DNA of 64,000 bases from Endozoicomonas sp965198415 (GCA_965198415.1 CBDAPN010000012.1:32842-96841), one strand, 5' to 3'; counted from the first letter of the stretch, positions 34,497 to 44,398 are shown. Numbers and translations are program-made. The notes: generated from the letters alone by a model not told the origin.

Positions 34497-37400
34497 ATGG
34501 CCAAACTTTTCTCTATTTTAACGGGTGTCGTCGTTATCACTTTATTTACTGGCTCTGAGGTTAGCTTTTCTGAGTATAAGGGCAGCCAGGCTTACAATCA
34601 TTTTAAACAACCCCATACTTCAGTAAATATTGCCACAGGCACTCTTAACTTTTCTTATCCATTAATCAAGGCCAGTGGTATACACTATCCGTTTAGCCTT
34701 AATTTGACCTATCAGTTTAATTCCACCGGAAAGTTCGGCCTGCCAAAAGGGTGGGAGCTGGATATTGATCACATTAACGACAAAACCCTGACCATAGGTG
34801 GGCAGCAATGGTTAATTGATCCTCTCTGGCATGACGAGACCTTTTTTGCCTCTGGATTAAAGTACTTTAATCAGCACGGCAGTAAATTTTATGACATTTA
34901 CGAAGAGCAACCGATCCCAGCAGAGCCCTCTCTCTATTATCGTTATAAAGCAGCACTCAAAGATGGCAGTGTTAAATATTTTGCTAACGATGGACTGCTG
35001 GTTTTAGAACAGGATCGATTTGGTAATTGCATCAAAATTGAGTACGAACAGCCAATTTACAGCATTAAAGAAGCCATGATCTCAGCAATAACCGACCAAT
35101 ATAATAACCGATACACTTTTTCTTATGAGCCTAGCACCATTATCATCCATTATCCGGACTCAACTACCCAGCATATCAACTTTTCTCCAGAGGGCGTTCT
35201 TACAATTCGCAACCCGTTGCACCAGTACTTTAAATTTGAGTACATTGACTTTGATAAATACAAATTAATACGAACACTAAAAACCCCTAACGGCCTGCTC
35301 ACCGAATTGGCTTACAGCAGAATTCCAATAAAAAACAGTGTGGGTACCAACACCTTGCCGGTGGTGACGCTGTTTAAGCAGTCAGATCTGGCTACGAATA
35401 AAATTCATCACGAAACCCATTACAGCTACTCCTCACAGAATAATTATACTGGCTATCCACAATATTCTATGTCCTACTCCGGGGATAGCTTGATCGACAG
35501 CAATGACCAAAACTACCGTTACACCGTTGACGTCAAACACGTCAGCTACGGCTCTGATGGTTCAATTATTCACGAAAAGCGTCATGAATATAATTACCTG
35601 CATTTGCCAGTCACTATTTACACCTATAAACAGGGTAAAATGTTTTTGCAAACGAGGTACGACTATTTAATCAGCCCATTCAAATACGAGCGCTCAACGA
35701 ATTACGACAAACCGGTACGCGTTATTCACTCAATCTGGAGCCTTCACCACCGCAAATTTATTCTGAGTAATCGCACTGACCATGATTACGACTTATATGG
35801 TAATAAAACAAGAGAAAAACACTGGATTTACGACCGCGAACTCATGCACTGGCGCCAATTACGCGACATTCGACACACTTATTTCAACGATAACTTCAGT
35901 CTTCTATCAGAAACAATCGATAAAGACATGATCTCTGGTAAAGCCATAAAAACCGTTTATCATCTGTCCCCTTCAAAAAAAAACTATAACCGTAAAAGGA
36001 CTTATTTCATCAAAGATGAAAAGAACACTATTTGGCAACCGTGGCAACAAGTTGATTATCGCCATGACCAAAAAGGGCGTGAGATTTCCAGTGAGCTGAA
36101 ATGGCTAACCAAAGATATGCCGGGTGTGCAAAAAACTCATAACAAAACCCGCTACTACTTTAATGATCAGTCAAAGGTGCTAACCACAGAGTATGAAAAC
36201 AGCCATGGGCATGTTACAAAAGAGCTTAAAGACACGCGAAATGACCGCCTTATTGCGCAAATATCAGCACTGGGAGAAAAAGTACAATACGGTTATAACG
36301 AGCTGGGTCAGATCATTCAGTATACCGACCCTGAAGGAAATATCTATAGCACAACCTATCAGACCTACGAGCGGGACGGCTTGAACTCATCAATAGCTCA
36401 ATCCCCTCTCGGACTCAGGCAGCGTCAGCAACAAGATGCCTCCGGCAGGGTGACGGTCTATGAAGAAGAAGTGGACGGTCATTATCAGATCATTAAAAAA
36501 AGAGAATACAATGCCTTTGGCAAATTAACTTTTCAACAAGATCAGCTTGGCCGCCACACCTCCTATGAATACGATGATCAGATCCGACTGACTGGAAGTG
36601 TCGATACATGGCGCAATACAACCACCATTGTTTACGACGATGATCATCTTTTGCAAAACACATACGTCAACGGTTTTAAACATAAAACAATCAAACAAAT
36701 TCCCTGGCGTTTAACCACACAGATAACCCATTATCCCGCTCGTCATTTTGCACATAACCCAGATGATAAATCGGCAGTTGCAAAGGGCAAAGTTAACGAT
36801 ACACAGGTCGTTGAGCAAGTGGTGAAAAAAAACGGATTTGATCAGATACTGTGGCAAGAAAGCGCGCTGCTCGATCTTAAATACGCTAACCGACATTCGA
36901 TTATCAAAAGCACCTTTGATTACGATGCCGGGCATAATACTTCTATCATCCATACTCAGGGCTTTGATGATATATCACTGACCAAACGACTGTCTTATGA
37001 CTTATTCAATAACATCTTCACTTATACCAAGTCACACAAAAACAACAATGTCCTCACGCACCACGACGGATATCGCCACATCTACAACTCTGAAAACCAG
37101 CTAGAGTGTGTTTTAGCGCCAAACTCGAAGACACCTGTCAACTCATTTCGTTATGACGGTAATGGCCGGGAAATTGAGCGCAAACTCGCGGATGGCAATG
37201 CCATCAAATATCAATACAATGCCCGGGGGCTGTTGAGCTATACAGGCTGGGAACGTGAGGGTAGGCCATACAAAGTATTCCATCAATACGATGCCGACGG
37301 ACACCTGACGAAGATGTACGACAATGAGGGTCAAACACAAAAGTATCAATACGACTTGCGAGGTAACTTGACTCAACTTGTTTACCCGGATCAGCAGTGT

Positions 37401-39476
37401 CAAATTTATACCTACGATAAAAATGGACGGCTTACCCACTGGGAAGCCCCCGACATCACCTCCATCGCTTACCATTACAACGATAAAGATAATGGCAAAA
37501 TCTCGGCAATAAAAAGTACCACTAGCCAGCTACGTTTTATTTATGGTGAAAACAGCAACGGACTTAAAGGTCAGTTACTTGCGGTGAAGCGCGAAATGGC
37601 CGGTTCAGGTAACAGTAAAGAAACGTTTACCTATGAACCTTTTGGGAACCTGGCGCACACAAACGTTACCGTTGACGACGACGTGCCACTATTCGCTGTG
37701 GACTACCAATTTCTGCCAAGAGGTCAGCTGATCAGGCAAGAAGTCCAAATGAAAAACGCAAGTCAACAGAAAAAAATCACACTTTATGACTACGATTCGC
37801 TCAACCGGCTCAAAAAAGAGTCCCATTATGAACAACAAAAATGCGTACAGGCTAAATCACCTCAACTTGAGATTCGCTACCAATACGACGGTAATAACAA
37901 CCTGATTAAAGAGCAACGAATCTCGGCACAGGATTCAACCCAAACCACCTACCGCACTTACAACGACCAGGATCAATTGGTAAGTATTAAACACGATGAA
38001 TCGGACAAAGGATACCCGATCCTTTACGACGTTAACGGTCGGATCTCCGTGGACTACAATGGCAATCGCTACCAATACGACGATGCAGGTTTATTAAGCG
38101 CCGTATTTGATTATAATGACAAGCAACTTGTGCGCTTTGATTATTTACCCGATGGCCTGCTAGGCCACATACAAAGCAATCAGAGTAAACAGAGCCTATA
38201 TTTTGATAAAAACAACTTTACTTTAACCCTATTTAAAAATGATCAATGGCACGTTTTTTTAACGCATCAGCGGAAAAATTTAGCCGTATTAAGAAAAAAT
38301 GGTGCTGATCATTTATTTATTACCAATCAAAGTACAGGTGCGCGGCTAACACCCGATGAATACAGCGACCAAGAAACGACACTGTATTCCTTTGAGGGTT
38401 ACGGTCGGCAAAACACCAAAAACCAGCACCAAAAAAGTTCAGGCATTGATTTTCTGTGGAATCAGGAATTATTAGAAAAAAAATCAGGACTTGTCTATTT
38501 ACGCAACCGTTTTTATAGCCCGCAGCATAAACGCTTTATTACCCGTGATAATGTCCACGTTGATAATCGCTATAGCTATGCATTGGCGAACCCCATTGCT
38601 TTTGTTGACCCATCCGGCCATGGTCAGAGCAACATAAATTACCTCTATGGCGGGATGTCTGTGTTACTTGGGCTGATTGGGGTACTGTTTGCCATTCCCA
38701 CCGGGGGAGCTTCTATGTCGATATCAGCAGCTGCCGGTATGGCCGGTGGCGTCAGTACAGGCTTGTCCGGCTTGTCCCTTATGGCTTCTCAGGCAGCAAT
38801 GGGGACCAGCAATAAAACCTTATCCAGAGTATTACAAATTGCCAGCCTCGGGATCGGAATGCTGGGTGCTATGGACGCAGTGATTGCCGTTGCACCAACC
38901 CTTGCCCGCTGGGCAGGCACTGACATCGAAATGCTGAATGACTATGTATGGTCAATTAAACCCCCCAAAAGTTTTGCTGCTGCGTTTCAGTCATTGCCCA
39001 CCGTGGCCAAATCTGCGGTGTCAAAAATAGAAGTTGCTGAAGATGTGCTGCAAACGTTAGCAAGCGAGCAAAGCGATGCCGGATGGACAGAAGTATTACA
39101 AACCACTGAGGATATCGGTAAGGTAGGTACCAAAGTTTACGGCCTGGACAAATTCTGGAGCCGCGCCCGGCTGATCTACCACAGATTAACACCACAACCC
39201 AACCTTAATGGCCTGCTGACTAAACACTTTATCCCGCAGATAAAAGCTCTGAGACCGCCAGCACCGGCTAATGAAATGCCCACGTATCCGCGAAATTTAT
39301 TTTTCGAAATTGCCCCCCCCAAAGTGGTGGCAAAACAACAGGCCACGAAATTCACAAAAACTTACCATACTGAATTTGTCAAACACCAAGGCGCCGCGCT
39401 CTCCAAAGAGTGGCTAGAACCTAAGCGGGAATATAAAGAACAGTCTTTAGATTACAGCTACCATTTCCACAATTAA
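34497..39476 (+). CDS. RHS/YD-repeat protein with signal peptide and variable C-terminus
   Basis: A 1659-residue protein. A hydrophobic N-terminal segment (residues 4-20) looks like a Sec signal. Many YD repeats follow (for example YDYLISPF, YDPEGN-like YTDPEGN, GYNELGQI, YEYDDQIRLTG, YQYDLRGNLTQL, YDYDSLNRL) that build an RHS cocoon. The RHS-associated core ends with LVYLRNRFYSP, RFITRD and NPIAFVDPSGHG (about residues 1340-1375). After the DPSG boundary comes a unique 285-residue tail with a Gly/Ala-rich hydrophobic part (about 1380-1470) and a basic hydrophilic end. I recognise no nuclease motif in the tail. No VgrG, PAAR or immunity gene is adjacent. AT-rich, likely acquired. Confidence 0.88.
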   Translation: MAKLFSILTGVVVITLFTGSEVSFSEYKGSQAYNHFKQPHTSVNIATGTLNFSYPLIKASGIHYPFSLNLTYQFNSTGKFGLPKGWELDIDHINDKTLTIGGQQWLIDPLWHDETFFASGLKYFNQHGSKFYDIYEEQPIPAEPSLYYRYKAALKDGSVKYFANDGLLVLEQDRFGNCIKIEYEQPIYSIKEAMISAITDQYNNRYTFSYEPSTIIIHYPDSTTQHINFSPEGVLTIRNPLHQYFKFEYIDFDKYKLIRTLKTPNGLLTELAYSRIPIKNSVGTNTLPVVTLFKQSDLATNKIHHETHYSYSSQNNYTGYPQYSMSYSGDSLIDSNDQNYRYTVDVKHVSYGSDGSIIHEKRHEYNYLHLPVTIYTYKQGKMFLQTRYDYLISPFKYERSTNYDKPVRVIHSIWSLHHRKFILSNRTDHDYDLYGNKTREKHWIYDRELMHWRQLRDIRHTYFNDNFSLLSETIDKDMISGKAIKTVYHLSPSKKNYNRKRTYFIKDEKNTIWQPWQQVDYRHDQKGREISSELKWLTKDMPGVQKTHNKTRYYFNDQSKVLTTEYENSHGHVTKELKDTRNDRLIAQISALGEKVQYGYNELGQIIQYTDPEGNIYSTTYQTYERDGLNSSIAQSPLGLRQRQQQDASGRVTVYEEEVDGHYQIIKKREYNAFGKLTFQQDQLGRHTSYEYDDQIRLTGSVDTWRNTTTIVYDDDHLLQNTYVNGFKHKTIKQIPWRLTTQITHYPARHFAHNPDDKSAVAKGKVNDTQVVEQVVKKNGFDQILWQESALLDLKYANRHSIIKSTFDYDAGHNTSIIHTQGFDDISLTKRLSYDLFNNIFTYTKSHKNNNVLTHHDGYRHIYNSENQLECVLAPNSKTPVNSFRYDGNGREIERKLADGNAIKYQYNARGLLSYTGWEREGRPYKVFHQYDADGHLTKMYDNEGQTQKYQYDLRGNLTQLVYPDQQCQIYTYDKNGRLTHWEAPDITSIAYHYNDKDNGKISAIKSTTSQLRFIYGENSNGLKGQLLAVKREMAGSGNSKETFTYEPFGNLAHTNVTVDDDVPLFAVDYQFLPRGQLIRQEVQMKNASQQKKITLYDYDSLNRLKKESHYEQQKCVQAKSPQLEIRYQYDGNNNLIKEQRISAQDSTQTTYRTYNDQDQLVSIKHDESDKGYPILYDVNGRISVDYNGNRYQYDDAGLLSAVFDYNDKQLVRFDYLPDGLLGHIQSNQSKQSLYFDKNNFTLTLFKNDQWHVFLTHQRKNLAVLRKNGADHLFITNQSTGARLTPDEYSDQETTLYSFEGYGRQNTKNQHQKSSGIDFLWNQELLEKKSGLVYLRNRFYSPQHKRFITRDNVHVDNRYSYALANPIAFVDPSGHGQSNINYLYGGMSVLLGLIGVLFAIPTGGASMSISAAAGMAGGVSTGLSGLSLMASQAAMGTSNKTLSRVLQIASLGIGMLGAMDAVIAVAPTLARWAGTDIEMLNDYVWSIKPPKSFAAAFQSLPTVAKSAVSKIEVAEDVLQTLASEQSDAGWTEVLQTTEDIGKVGTKVYGLDKFWSRARLIYHRLTPQPNLNGLLTKHFIPQIKALRPPAPANEMPTYPRNLFFEIAPPKVVAKQQATKFTKTYHTEFVKHQGAALSKEWLEPKREYKEQSLDYSYHFHN

Positions 39477-39653
39477 CCACACCGTCTGGCAGACAAAATA
39501 CATTTCTTTAGTCAATTGACGTCACGCACACGGAGGCGATCTCCCGGTGCACGACAATATCGATGAAAATTAAGGCCTAACCTACCGCAAGGTGTGCTGG
39601 GCAGCTATTAACTCTTGACGGTGCTCACTTCAACTTCTATCTGTGGACACCGG

Positions 39654-40706
39654 TTAAAATGGGGCCGGGAACCGCTTAAATACACTGTTGATGTCGCTGA
39701 GTACATCGTTTGACAGTTGCAGATGGTAGGCGTCAATGTTCTCTTTTAATTGCTCTAAAGACGTGGCTCCAATGATGGTCGAACTGACGCCTTCCACCTG
39801 ATACACCCAAGCCAGCGCCATTTGCGCCAGCGAAAGGCCATGACGCTGTGCCAATTCGGCGTAAGCCTCAATCGCTTCGTGCGTAGTCGGCGTATTGCGA
39901 AACAGCCCCTGCCTTTGGGCAAACGACCAGCGAGAACCCTCAGGTACCTGACCGTGGCGGTACTTCCCCGAAAGCACACCACCTGCGAGTGGAGACCAAG
40001 GAAGATAGGCGACATCGTTCAAAACACAGGATTCCAACACATAGTGAAGATCCTTAGCGTGAATCAAACTGAACTCATTTTGAATAGAGACCACTTTAGG
40101 CAGGTCATACTGTTCACTCAGTCGAACGTATTCGCCTATTCCCCAAGGGGTTTCATCCGACAAACCGCAGTAGCGAATCTTCCCCATTTGGATGCAGTCA
40201 TCGAGCGCTCTGAGAATATCCAGCATCTGCGCTTCCTGCTGCGCCCGATCCACCTGCAAATGTGGCACCATGCCCGGCCAATGTCTGGAAAAATGCGGCG
40301 TTACACGACTGGGCCAATGCAGTTGGTAAAGATCAATGCAGTCCACTTGTAGCCGTTTTAGAGAACCCTCAACCGCTTCTTTTATACTCTTTCCACTGAT
40401 TGGGCTACCGTCTCTAATCCACGAAATGCCAGGGCCGGCAATTTTTGTGGCGATAACCAGCCCATCGCGCTTACCGGGGTTGGCCCGAACCCACTCGCCA
40501 ATAAATCGCTCGGTATCACCATAGGTTTCACCGTTGGGCGGCACCGGATACAACTCTGCCGTATCAATAAAGTTAATGCCTTGAGCCATCGCGTAGTCAA
40601 TTTGCTCACAACAGTCGCGGCGGGAATTCTGCCTTCCCCAAGTCATGGACCCAAGACAGATTTCTGACACCTCTAAATCACTGGAACCCAATTTGATTTT
40701 TTTCAC
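39654..40706 (-). CDS. tas: aldo/keto reductase (Tas family)
   Basis: NADP(H)-dependent TIM-barrel oxidoreductase of 350 residues (E. coli Tas is 346). Matches to Tas include CLGSMTWGRQNS, the catalytic Asp/Tyr segment FIDTAELYPVPPNGETYGDTE (in two parts, about 46-66), and the Lys in ATKIAGPG, plus a C-terminal VSSTIIGATSLEQLKENI NADP-binding stretch. Physiological substrate unknown. It converges on the RHS gene; more GC-rich than the RHS gene, it marks the return to core-like DNA. Confidence 0.9.
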   Translation of the reverse strand: MKKIKLGSSDLEVSEICLGSMTWGRQNSRRDCCEQIDYAMAQGINFIDTAELYPVPPNGETYGDTERFIGEWVRANPGKRDGLVIATKIAGPGISWIRDGSPISGKSIKEAVEGSLKRLQVDCIDLYQLHWPSRVTPHFSRHWPGMVPHLQVDRAQQEAQMLDILRALDDCIQMGKIRYCGLSDETPWGIGEYVRLSEQYDLPKVVSIQNEFSLIHAKDLHYVLESCVLNDVAYLPWSPLAGGVLSGKYRHGQVPEGSRWSFAQRQGLFRNTPTTHEAIEAYAELAQRHGLSLAQMALAWVYQVEGVSSTIIGATSLEQLKENIDAYHLQLSNDVLSDINSVFKRFPAPF

Positions 40707-40803
40707 AGTCCAACCTCCAGTCGTTTATTCAGGGATGCGTCAGCTCATCACCATGACAGAACCGACGCTTTTGCCCCATTCAACACCTACATGAGCTAAT
40801 TTT

Positions 40804-41064
40804 TTAATGCTCTGCTATACGATACAACTGCTTGATGAACGCCTCTTTTCGGTGTGCATCTGGCGAGTCAAGCGCAAACTTATTGTGAAAGTAGATCGTA
40901 AGTTGGCTGTCGTGATTTTTCAGAACGATGGTGTAACCATCATCCAGAGACTTTGCCATTACGCCATCGAGCCAGTGTGCACTGTCTTCCTCGCGTCGTT
41001 CACCATCCGCCACAATCGCTGCGAAAGCACGCAGACATTTTTGGATATTAAGATGATTTTCCAT
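40804..41064 (-). CDS. DUF3081 family small protein
   Basis: An 86-residue soluble protein with the WLDGVMAKSLDDGYTIVLKN and LTIYFHNKFALD blocks that I associate with DUF3081, a family of Vibrio/Shewanella-type gammaproteobacteria with no known role. It starts 12 nt after the stop of the upstream DUF3429 gene on the same strand, so they are probably one transcript. Confidence 0.72.
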   Translation of the reverse strand: MENHLNIQKCLRAFAAIVADGERREEDSAHWLDGVMAKSLDDGYTIVLKNHDSQLTIYFHNKFALDSPDAHRKEAFIKQLYRIAEH

Positions 41065-41076
41065 AGATAAACTTCC

Positions 41077-41553
41077 TTAAAGCGAGCCGGGTGATTTCAG
41101 CGAGGCAAAAAGAAAACAGTGCATAATAAAGACCGCCAATGTCACCATCGACCTCATGGAAAGGTAAGATTTTAAACGACGTCGGGTAGCTGAATCTAAT
41201 GAGGTTAACTCCGTCAGTAGCGTCACCAGATAACAACCGGCCAGTAAAATCAACATCTGTCGATCTGCCAGCTGTGCCAGCAGTCCGGCAAAAATAGCCA
41301 GAACAATCAGATTACTGAACACAACTGTTTTCTTTACTTTCTTAGTATCGGTTTGTGCAGATGTACTGTAAATCGCCTGCCCCCAGAGCGAACCGGCCAT
41401 AAAACAACAAATAAGAATGGAATAAAAAATGAAAATTTGCTCCCCAAAGAAGCCAAACAGCGACCGCTCTTTGATGGACAAAATCAAAGCAATAATAAAC
41501 GGCACCGTACCTGACCAGGCAAGGCTGCTGGTTAGCTTTTTTAAGAATCCCAT
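41077..41553 (-). CDS. DUF3429 membrane protein
   Basis: A 158-residue inner-membrane protein with four to five hydrophobic segments, beginning LKKLTSSLAWSGTVPFIIAL and including FIFYSILICCFMAGSLWGQ (conserved SFLGGIHWG-like block of DUF3429 proteins). Function unknown. GAGAGGG lies just before the ATG. Followed closely by the DUF3081 gene. Confidence 0.8.
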   Translation of the reverse strand: MGFLKKLTSSLAWSGTVPFIIALILSIKERSLFGFFGEQIFIFYSILICCFMAGSLWGQAIYSTSAQTDTKKVKKTVVFSNLIVLAIFAGLLAQLADRQMLILLAGCYLVTLLTELTSLDSATRRRLKSYLSMRSMVTLAVFIMHCFLFASLKSPGSL

Positions 41554-41976
41554 CTGTTTACCCTCTCAGGAGGTTTTTTAGTACTGTCTCGTACTAAAGC
41601 TGTTGACAAAAATCAGAGCGTTAAAACACCTTCTCAGACCCGGCTTACCCCCGTCAAGAACCTCTTGGCAAAGTAGCAAAATAGCTACTTTGTAGCAGCG
41701 TGGACAAGGTTTTTACAAGCGCATAAGGTTATTTACTCGACAAATCGCCAGTACTTTGCTTACCACTTCGTGGCCAGAGCAGGTTTAATATACGTAAACG
41801 GATGTGTTAGCCTGAATTAAGGCAACAGTGACGCCACAAAGAGCGAGTCAATAAGCATCGGTTTGACCGTCTAATTACTCAAAACAATATCGTTTTTAGC
41901 CCTGCGATAGCTGCGTTAAGTAAGATAGTCACTCAGGTCGACCTTTATCAAGGATTGATAAATAGGAGCCTCCGTC
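41554..41976. other. divergent intergenic region with inverted repeat
   Basis: About 420 nt between the DUF3429 gene (minus) and the HNH gene (plus). It contains one notable dyad: CAAAGTAGC (41669-41677) and GCTACTTTG (41684-41692), perfect over 9 bp with a 6-base loop. Without a T-run it could be an operator or a leader hairpin. No coding frame is supportable. Confidence 0.5.
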
Positions 41977-42573
41977 GTGTATATTTTGCGATTAAATACT
42001 GCCGGGCAACCTGTTGAGTGGCTCACCTGGCAAGAAGCAGTGTGCTTATATTCCAGAGCATTAGTGCGCTGGAGCCTTGGGGATATTATCTATCGAATCC
42101 ACGGAGGCTATAATCGCTGGCTAGAAGATAGAACCATCGTTGAACTCCCCAGTATTATCGCCTGCGGCGGCAAGCGGCTCTTTGTGCAACGCAACAATCC
42201 AGCACTCACTAACGCCTCACTTTTTGCCAGAGACAATCATCAATGCATGTATTGTGGCAGCCACTCCTTGCGAAAAGCCCTGACCAGAGACCATATAGTG
42301 CCCAAATCCAAAGGTGGGATAGACGACTGGATGAACGTCGTTGCCGCCTGTAGGCGCTGCAATCAGTTTAAGGGGGACTACCTTCTGGAGGAAACCAACA
42401 TGTCTCTGATAGCCCTGCCTTATCGGCCAAATGCCGCAGAATACCTCGCTCTGGTCAACAGTCAACGGATCCTCCCGGATCAGGCGGACTATTTAAGCAG
42501 CCAGTTTTCAAAAAATTGTCGCTGGCAGATAAAAAAAAGTATCCGCTCAAGCGGTATGTTGTCGCCTAATTAA
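41977..42573 (+). CDS. HNH endonuclease-like protein
   Basis: A 198-residue protein read from a GTG start with TAGGAG nine nt upstream. The HNH zinc-type domain lies at about residues 90-135: CMYCGSHSLRKALTRDHIVP, SKGGIDDWMNVVAACRRCNQ and FKGD, with the CxxC...DHIVP...N...CxxCN pattern complete. The N-terminal 80 residues (WLTWQEAVCLYSRALVRW) are typical of the stand-alone bacterial HNH family often found in marine gammaproteobacteria. Such proteins are often annotated as restriction-like but have no proven role. It is alone with no methyltransferase near. Confidence 0.88.
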   Translation: MYILRLNTAGQPVEWLTWQEAVCLYSRALVRWSLGDIIYRIHGGYNRWLEDRTIVELPSIIACGGKRLFVQRNNPALTNASLFARDNHQCMYCGSHSLRKALTRDHIVPKSKGGIDDWMNVVAACRRCNQFKGDYLLEETNMSLIALPYRPNAAEYLALVNSQRILPDQADYLSSQFSKNCRWQIKKSIRSSGMLSPN

Positions 42574-42636
42574 CGCTATTGCCACAACGGCTGCTGAGTT
42601 AGAATCTGAATCTGTTTATTCAAACCGGAAATAACC

Positions 42637-42948
42637 ATGCCCCTTCAGCTCGACAAAGACGGCTATCTCACAAACCTTGACCAATGGAATACCGAAGTCG
42701 CCAACGAACTGGCCACCCTTGAGGGAATTGTTCTGACCCAAGCCCATTGGGAAGTCATCAACGCCTTACGCTCGTTCTACGCTCAGTACGAGCTGGCACC
42801 GAGCCAACGACCTTTTGTCAAACACATTGCCAATACACTGGGTAAAAACAAGGGCAACAGCATTTATCTGATGACACTGTTTCCCGAAAGCCCCGCCAAA
42901 GTCGCGGCGCGAATTGCCGGGTTACCAAGGCCTACTAACTGCTTTTAA
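42637..42948 (+). CDS. tusE: sulfur relay protein TusE (DsrC family)
   Basis: A 103-residue DsrC/TusE protein. It passes sulfur from TusBCD to MnmA in 2-thiouridine synthesis of tRNA wobble positions. The DsrC fold sequence is complete (GYLTNLDQWNTEVANELA, the LTQAHWEVINALRSFY helix) and the functional penultimate Cys is present in the C-terminal GLPRPTNCF. The single C-terminal Cys, without the second Cys of true DsrC, supports TusE. Monocistronic by spacing. Confidence 0.93.
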   Translation: MPLQLDKDGYLTNLDQWNTEVANELATLEGIVLTQAHWEVINALRSFYAQYELAPSQRPFVKHIANTLGKNKGNSIYLMTLFPESPAKVAARIAGLPRPTNCF

Positions 42949-42950
42949 GC

Positions 42951-42973
42951 CAAGCCTTCTTTTATCAGGCTTG
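42951..42973 (+). terminator. hairpin after tusE
   Basis: CAAGCCT (42951-42957) pairs with AGGCTTG (42967-42973) directly after the tusE stop codon; the loop is T-rich but the trailing sequence (CTTCGATAT) is not a clean T-run. It is a plausible weak tusE terminator. Confidence 0.35.
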
Positions 42974-43028
42974 CTTCGATATAGTTGTCAAAAATTTATT
43001 AAACCTATAACTGAGACGAACACCTACA

Positions 43029-43589
43029 ATGAAAGTCGTCTGGCTACATGGCCCACCTGCAGCGGGTAAATTGACCGTTGCGAAAGTACTGCATACCGAT
43101 CATGCTTTTAAACTGTTCCATAACCATCTGGCGGTAGACATTAGTCTGGCAATTTACGATGAGTTTGGTGAGAAAGACTTTTTTTCATTTACCAACAGCG
43201 TCAGGCGTCAGGTTTTGAGCAAGGCTAACAGCCTTGGCGTCATGCATTTAGTCATGACATACATGACCTGTGCAGAAAAGGATGACCCACAAATTAAAGA
43301 GTATCTAACGTTTTTCGCACAAGAAAACATTGAGGTTTACCCCATTCACCTGAGACCAGGAAATGATGAATTGTTATCCCGTGTAACATCTGCTGGGAGA
43401 ATCAACACTTTTAAAATATCATCCGTATCAAAGCTCTCTGAGTTGTTACTTGATCAAACACGCTTCCAAGAAAAGGGTCTGTGCTTTTCTTCCGTGTGTT
43501 TTGATCCTGACCGGGTGATTGACATATTCGCCTGCTTTGTACCCAAATACTTATCTCTGTCTCTCAGGTGCATGTTGAAGCCGCGATAG
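43029..43589 (+). CDS. P-loop kinase-like protein
   Basis: A 186-residue protein with an N-terminal Walker A GPPAAGKLTVAKVL (residues 8-21) and a shikimate/gluconate-kinase-like core: the FHNHLAVD segment (about 32-39) and a conserved Arg in RRQVL. The last 30 residues (CFVPKYLSLSLRCMLKPR) look unlike the family and may be a frayed end. The substrate is unknown. It lies at the left edge of an AT-rich zone of decayed genes. Confidence 0.68.
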   Translation: MKVVWLHGPPAAGKLTVAKVLHTDHAFKLFHNHLAVDISLAIYDEFGEKDFFSFTNSVRRQVLSKANSLGVMHLVMTYMTCAEKDDPQIKEYLTFFAQENIEVYPIHLRPGNDELLSRVTSAGRINTFKISSVSKLSELLLDQTRFQEKGLCFSSVCFDPDRVIDIFACFVPKYLSLSLRCMLKPR

Positions 43590-43646
43590 CCTGAAACAGT
43601 GAGCTTTCTCCCAAGAAGCTTTGCAAATAGTCGGCAATGGCTTTGA

Positions 43647-44042
43647 ATGACAGCCATCAACTCTTCTCCCTTTGATCATGTTTACCCCATATCAACAGCC
43701 GAAAAGACTAATTGGGAACAAATTTACCATCATACGGATACAGAAAGGCCAGTCATAAACAATCCAAGCTTTCTTTAGGAGATCTATTCGCCCATTTCCA
43801 GGCACAATAGCCCTGTTTTTGTAATTGATGGCAAGGTACAGGATGTTGATCCCAAATGCACTCACTCCAGAACGTTACATGCTTCCTTACTTGCTGGTGA
43901 AAACAGCCGAGCAATGCTTAAGCGCCTTTGAAAAATCGCTGAATTTCGCACGTCCAGCTGCAGGTCGTTGCAAAACTGTACGAGCTTGATGATTGCCACT
44001 ATGAAACAATACATCAAACCTCTTGATGGAATTCAGTGTTGA
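43647..44042 (+). pseudogene. decayed unknown gene, copy A
   Basis: One plus-strand frame runs 132 codons from ATG 43647 to TGA 44042 and is interrupted by only two in-frame stops (TAG at 43776-43778 and a TGA near codon 91). The translated segments look protein-like (TAINSSPFDHVYPISTAEKT, then SPVFVIDGKVQDVDPK, then TMKQYIKPLDGIQC). Parts of this stretch recur in diverged form at 44162-44398, including the ACAGTGAG...CTCCCAA and TTTCGCACGTC anchors. It is a broken copy of a repeated gene of unknown family. Confidence 0.5.
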
Positions 44043-44161
44043 ACAAGTTTTGTAGCACAGTTTTTGTTACACATTTTTGTCGTGTACAAATCCGTGACGC
44101 TCGGACTTGTTACTTGATAAACATTTTCAAGTCGATTCAACACCCACTTTAACGATAGACA

Positions 44162-44398
44162 ACAGTGAGTTTCTCCCAAAAGCTGCCTCTTTGATTATTG
44201 ATCATATTCAACAGCCGAAAGAAAATTTCCATCAACACAAACCAATTTTTCATGCAGGCACAATGAATGAAAATCCATAACAACACTCACTCGGGGAACT
44301 GTTACAAAATTGACTTACTTGCTTCATTGCTTAGTATTTCGCACGTCACACTGCAAAAAAGCGAACTGAAGCAATATAACCTCAGTGTTAACGTTGCC
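44162..44398 (+). repeat. diverged copy B of the 43.6-44.05 kb segment
   Basis: Blocks of copy A recur in the same order and orientation: ACAGTGAG-TTTCTCCCAA, TTGATCAT...CAACAGCCGAAA, GCAGGCACAAT, CTCACTC..GAACTGTTAC, TTACTTGCT, ATTTCGCACGTC and TCAGTGTT. Copy B is shorter by many small deletions (about 237 vs 450 nt) and is not open in any long frame. It is an old degenerate direct duplication. Confidence 0.6.

Noticed and set aside
41977..42573. HNH protein as part of a restriction or retron-type defence system
   Set aside because: No methyltransferase, reverse transcriptase or other defence partner is adjacent.
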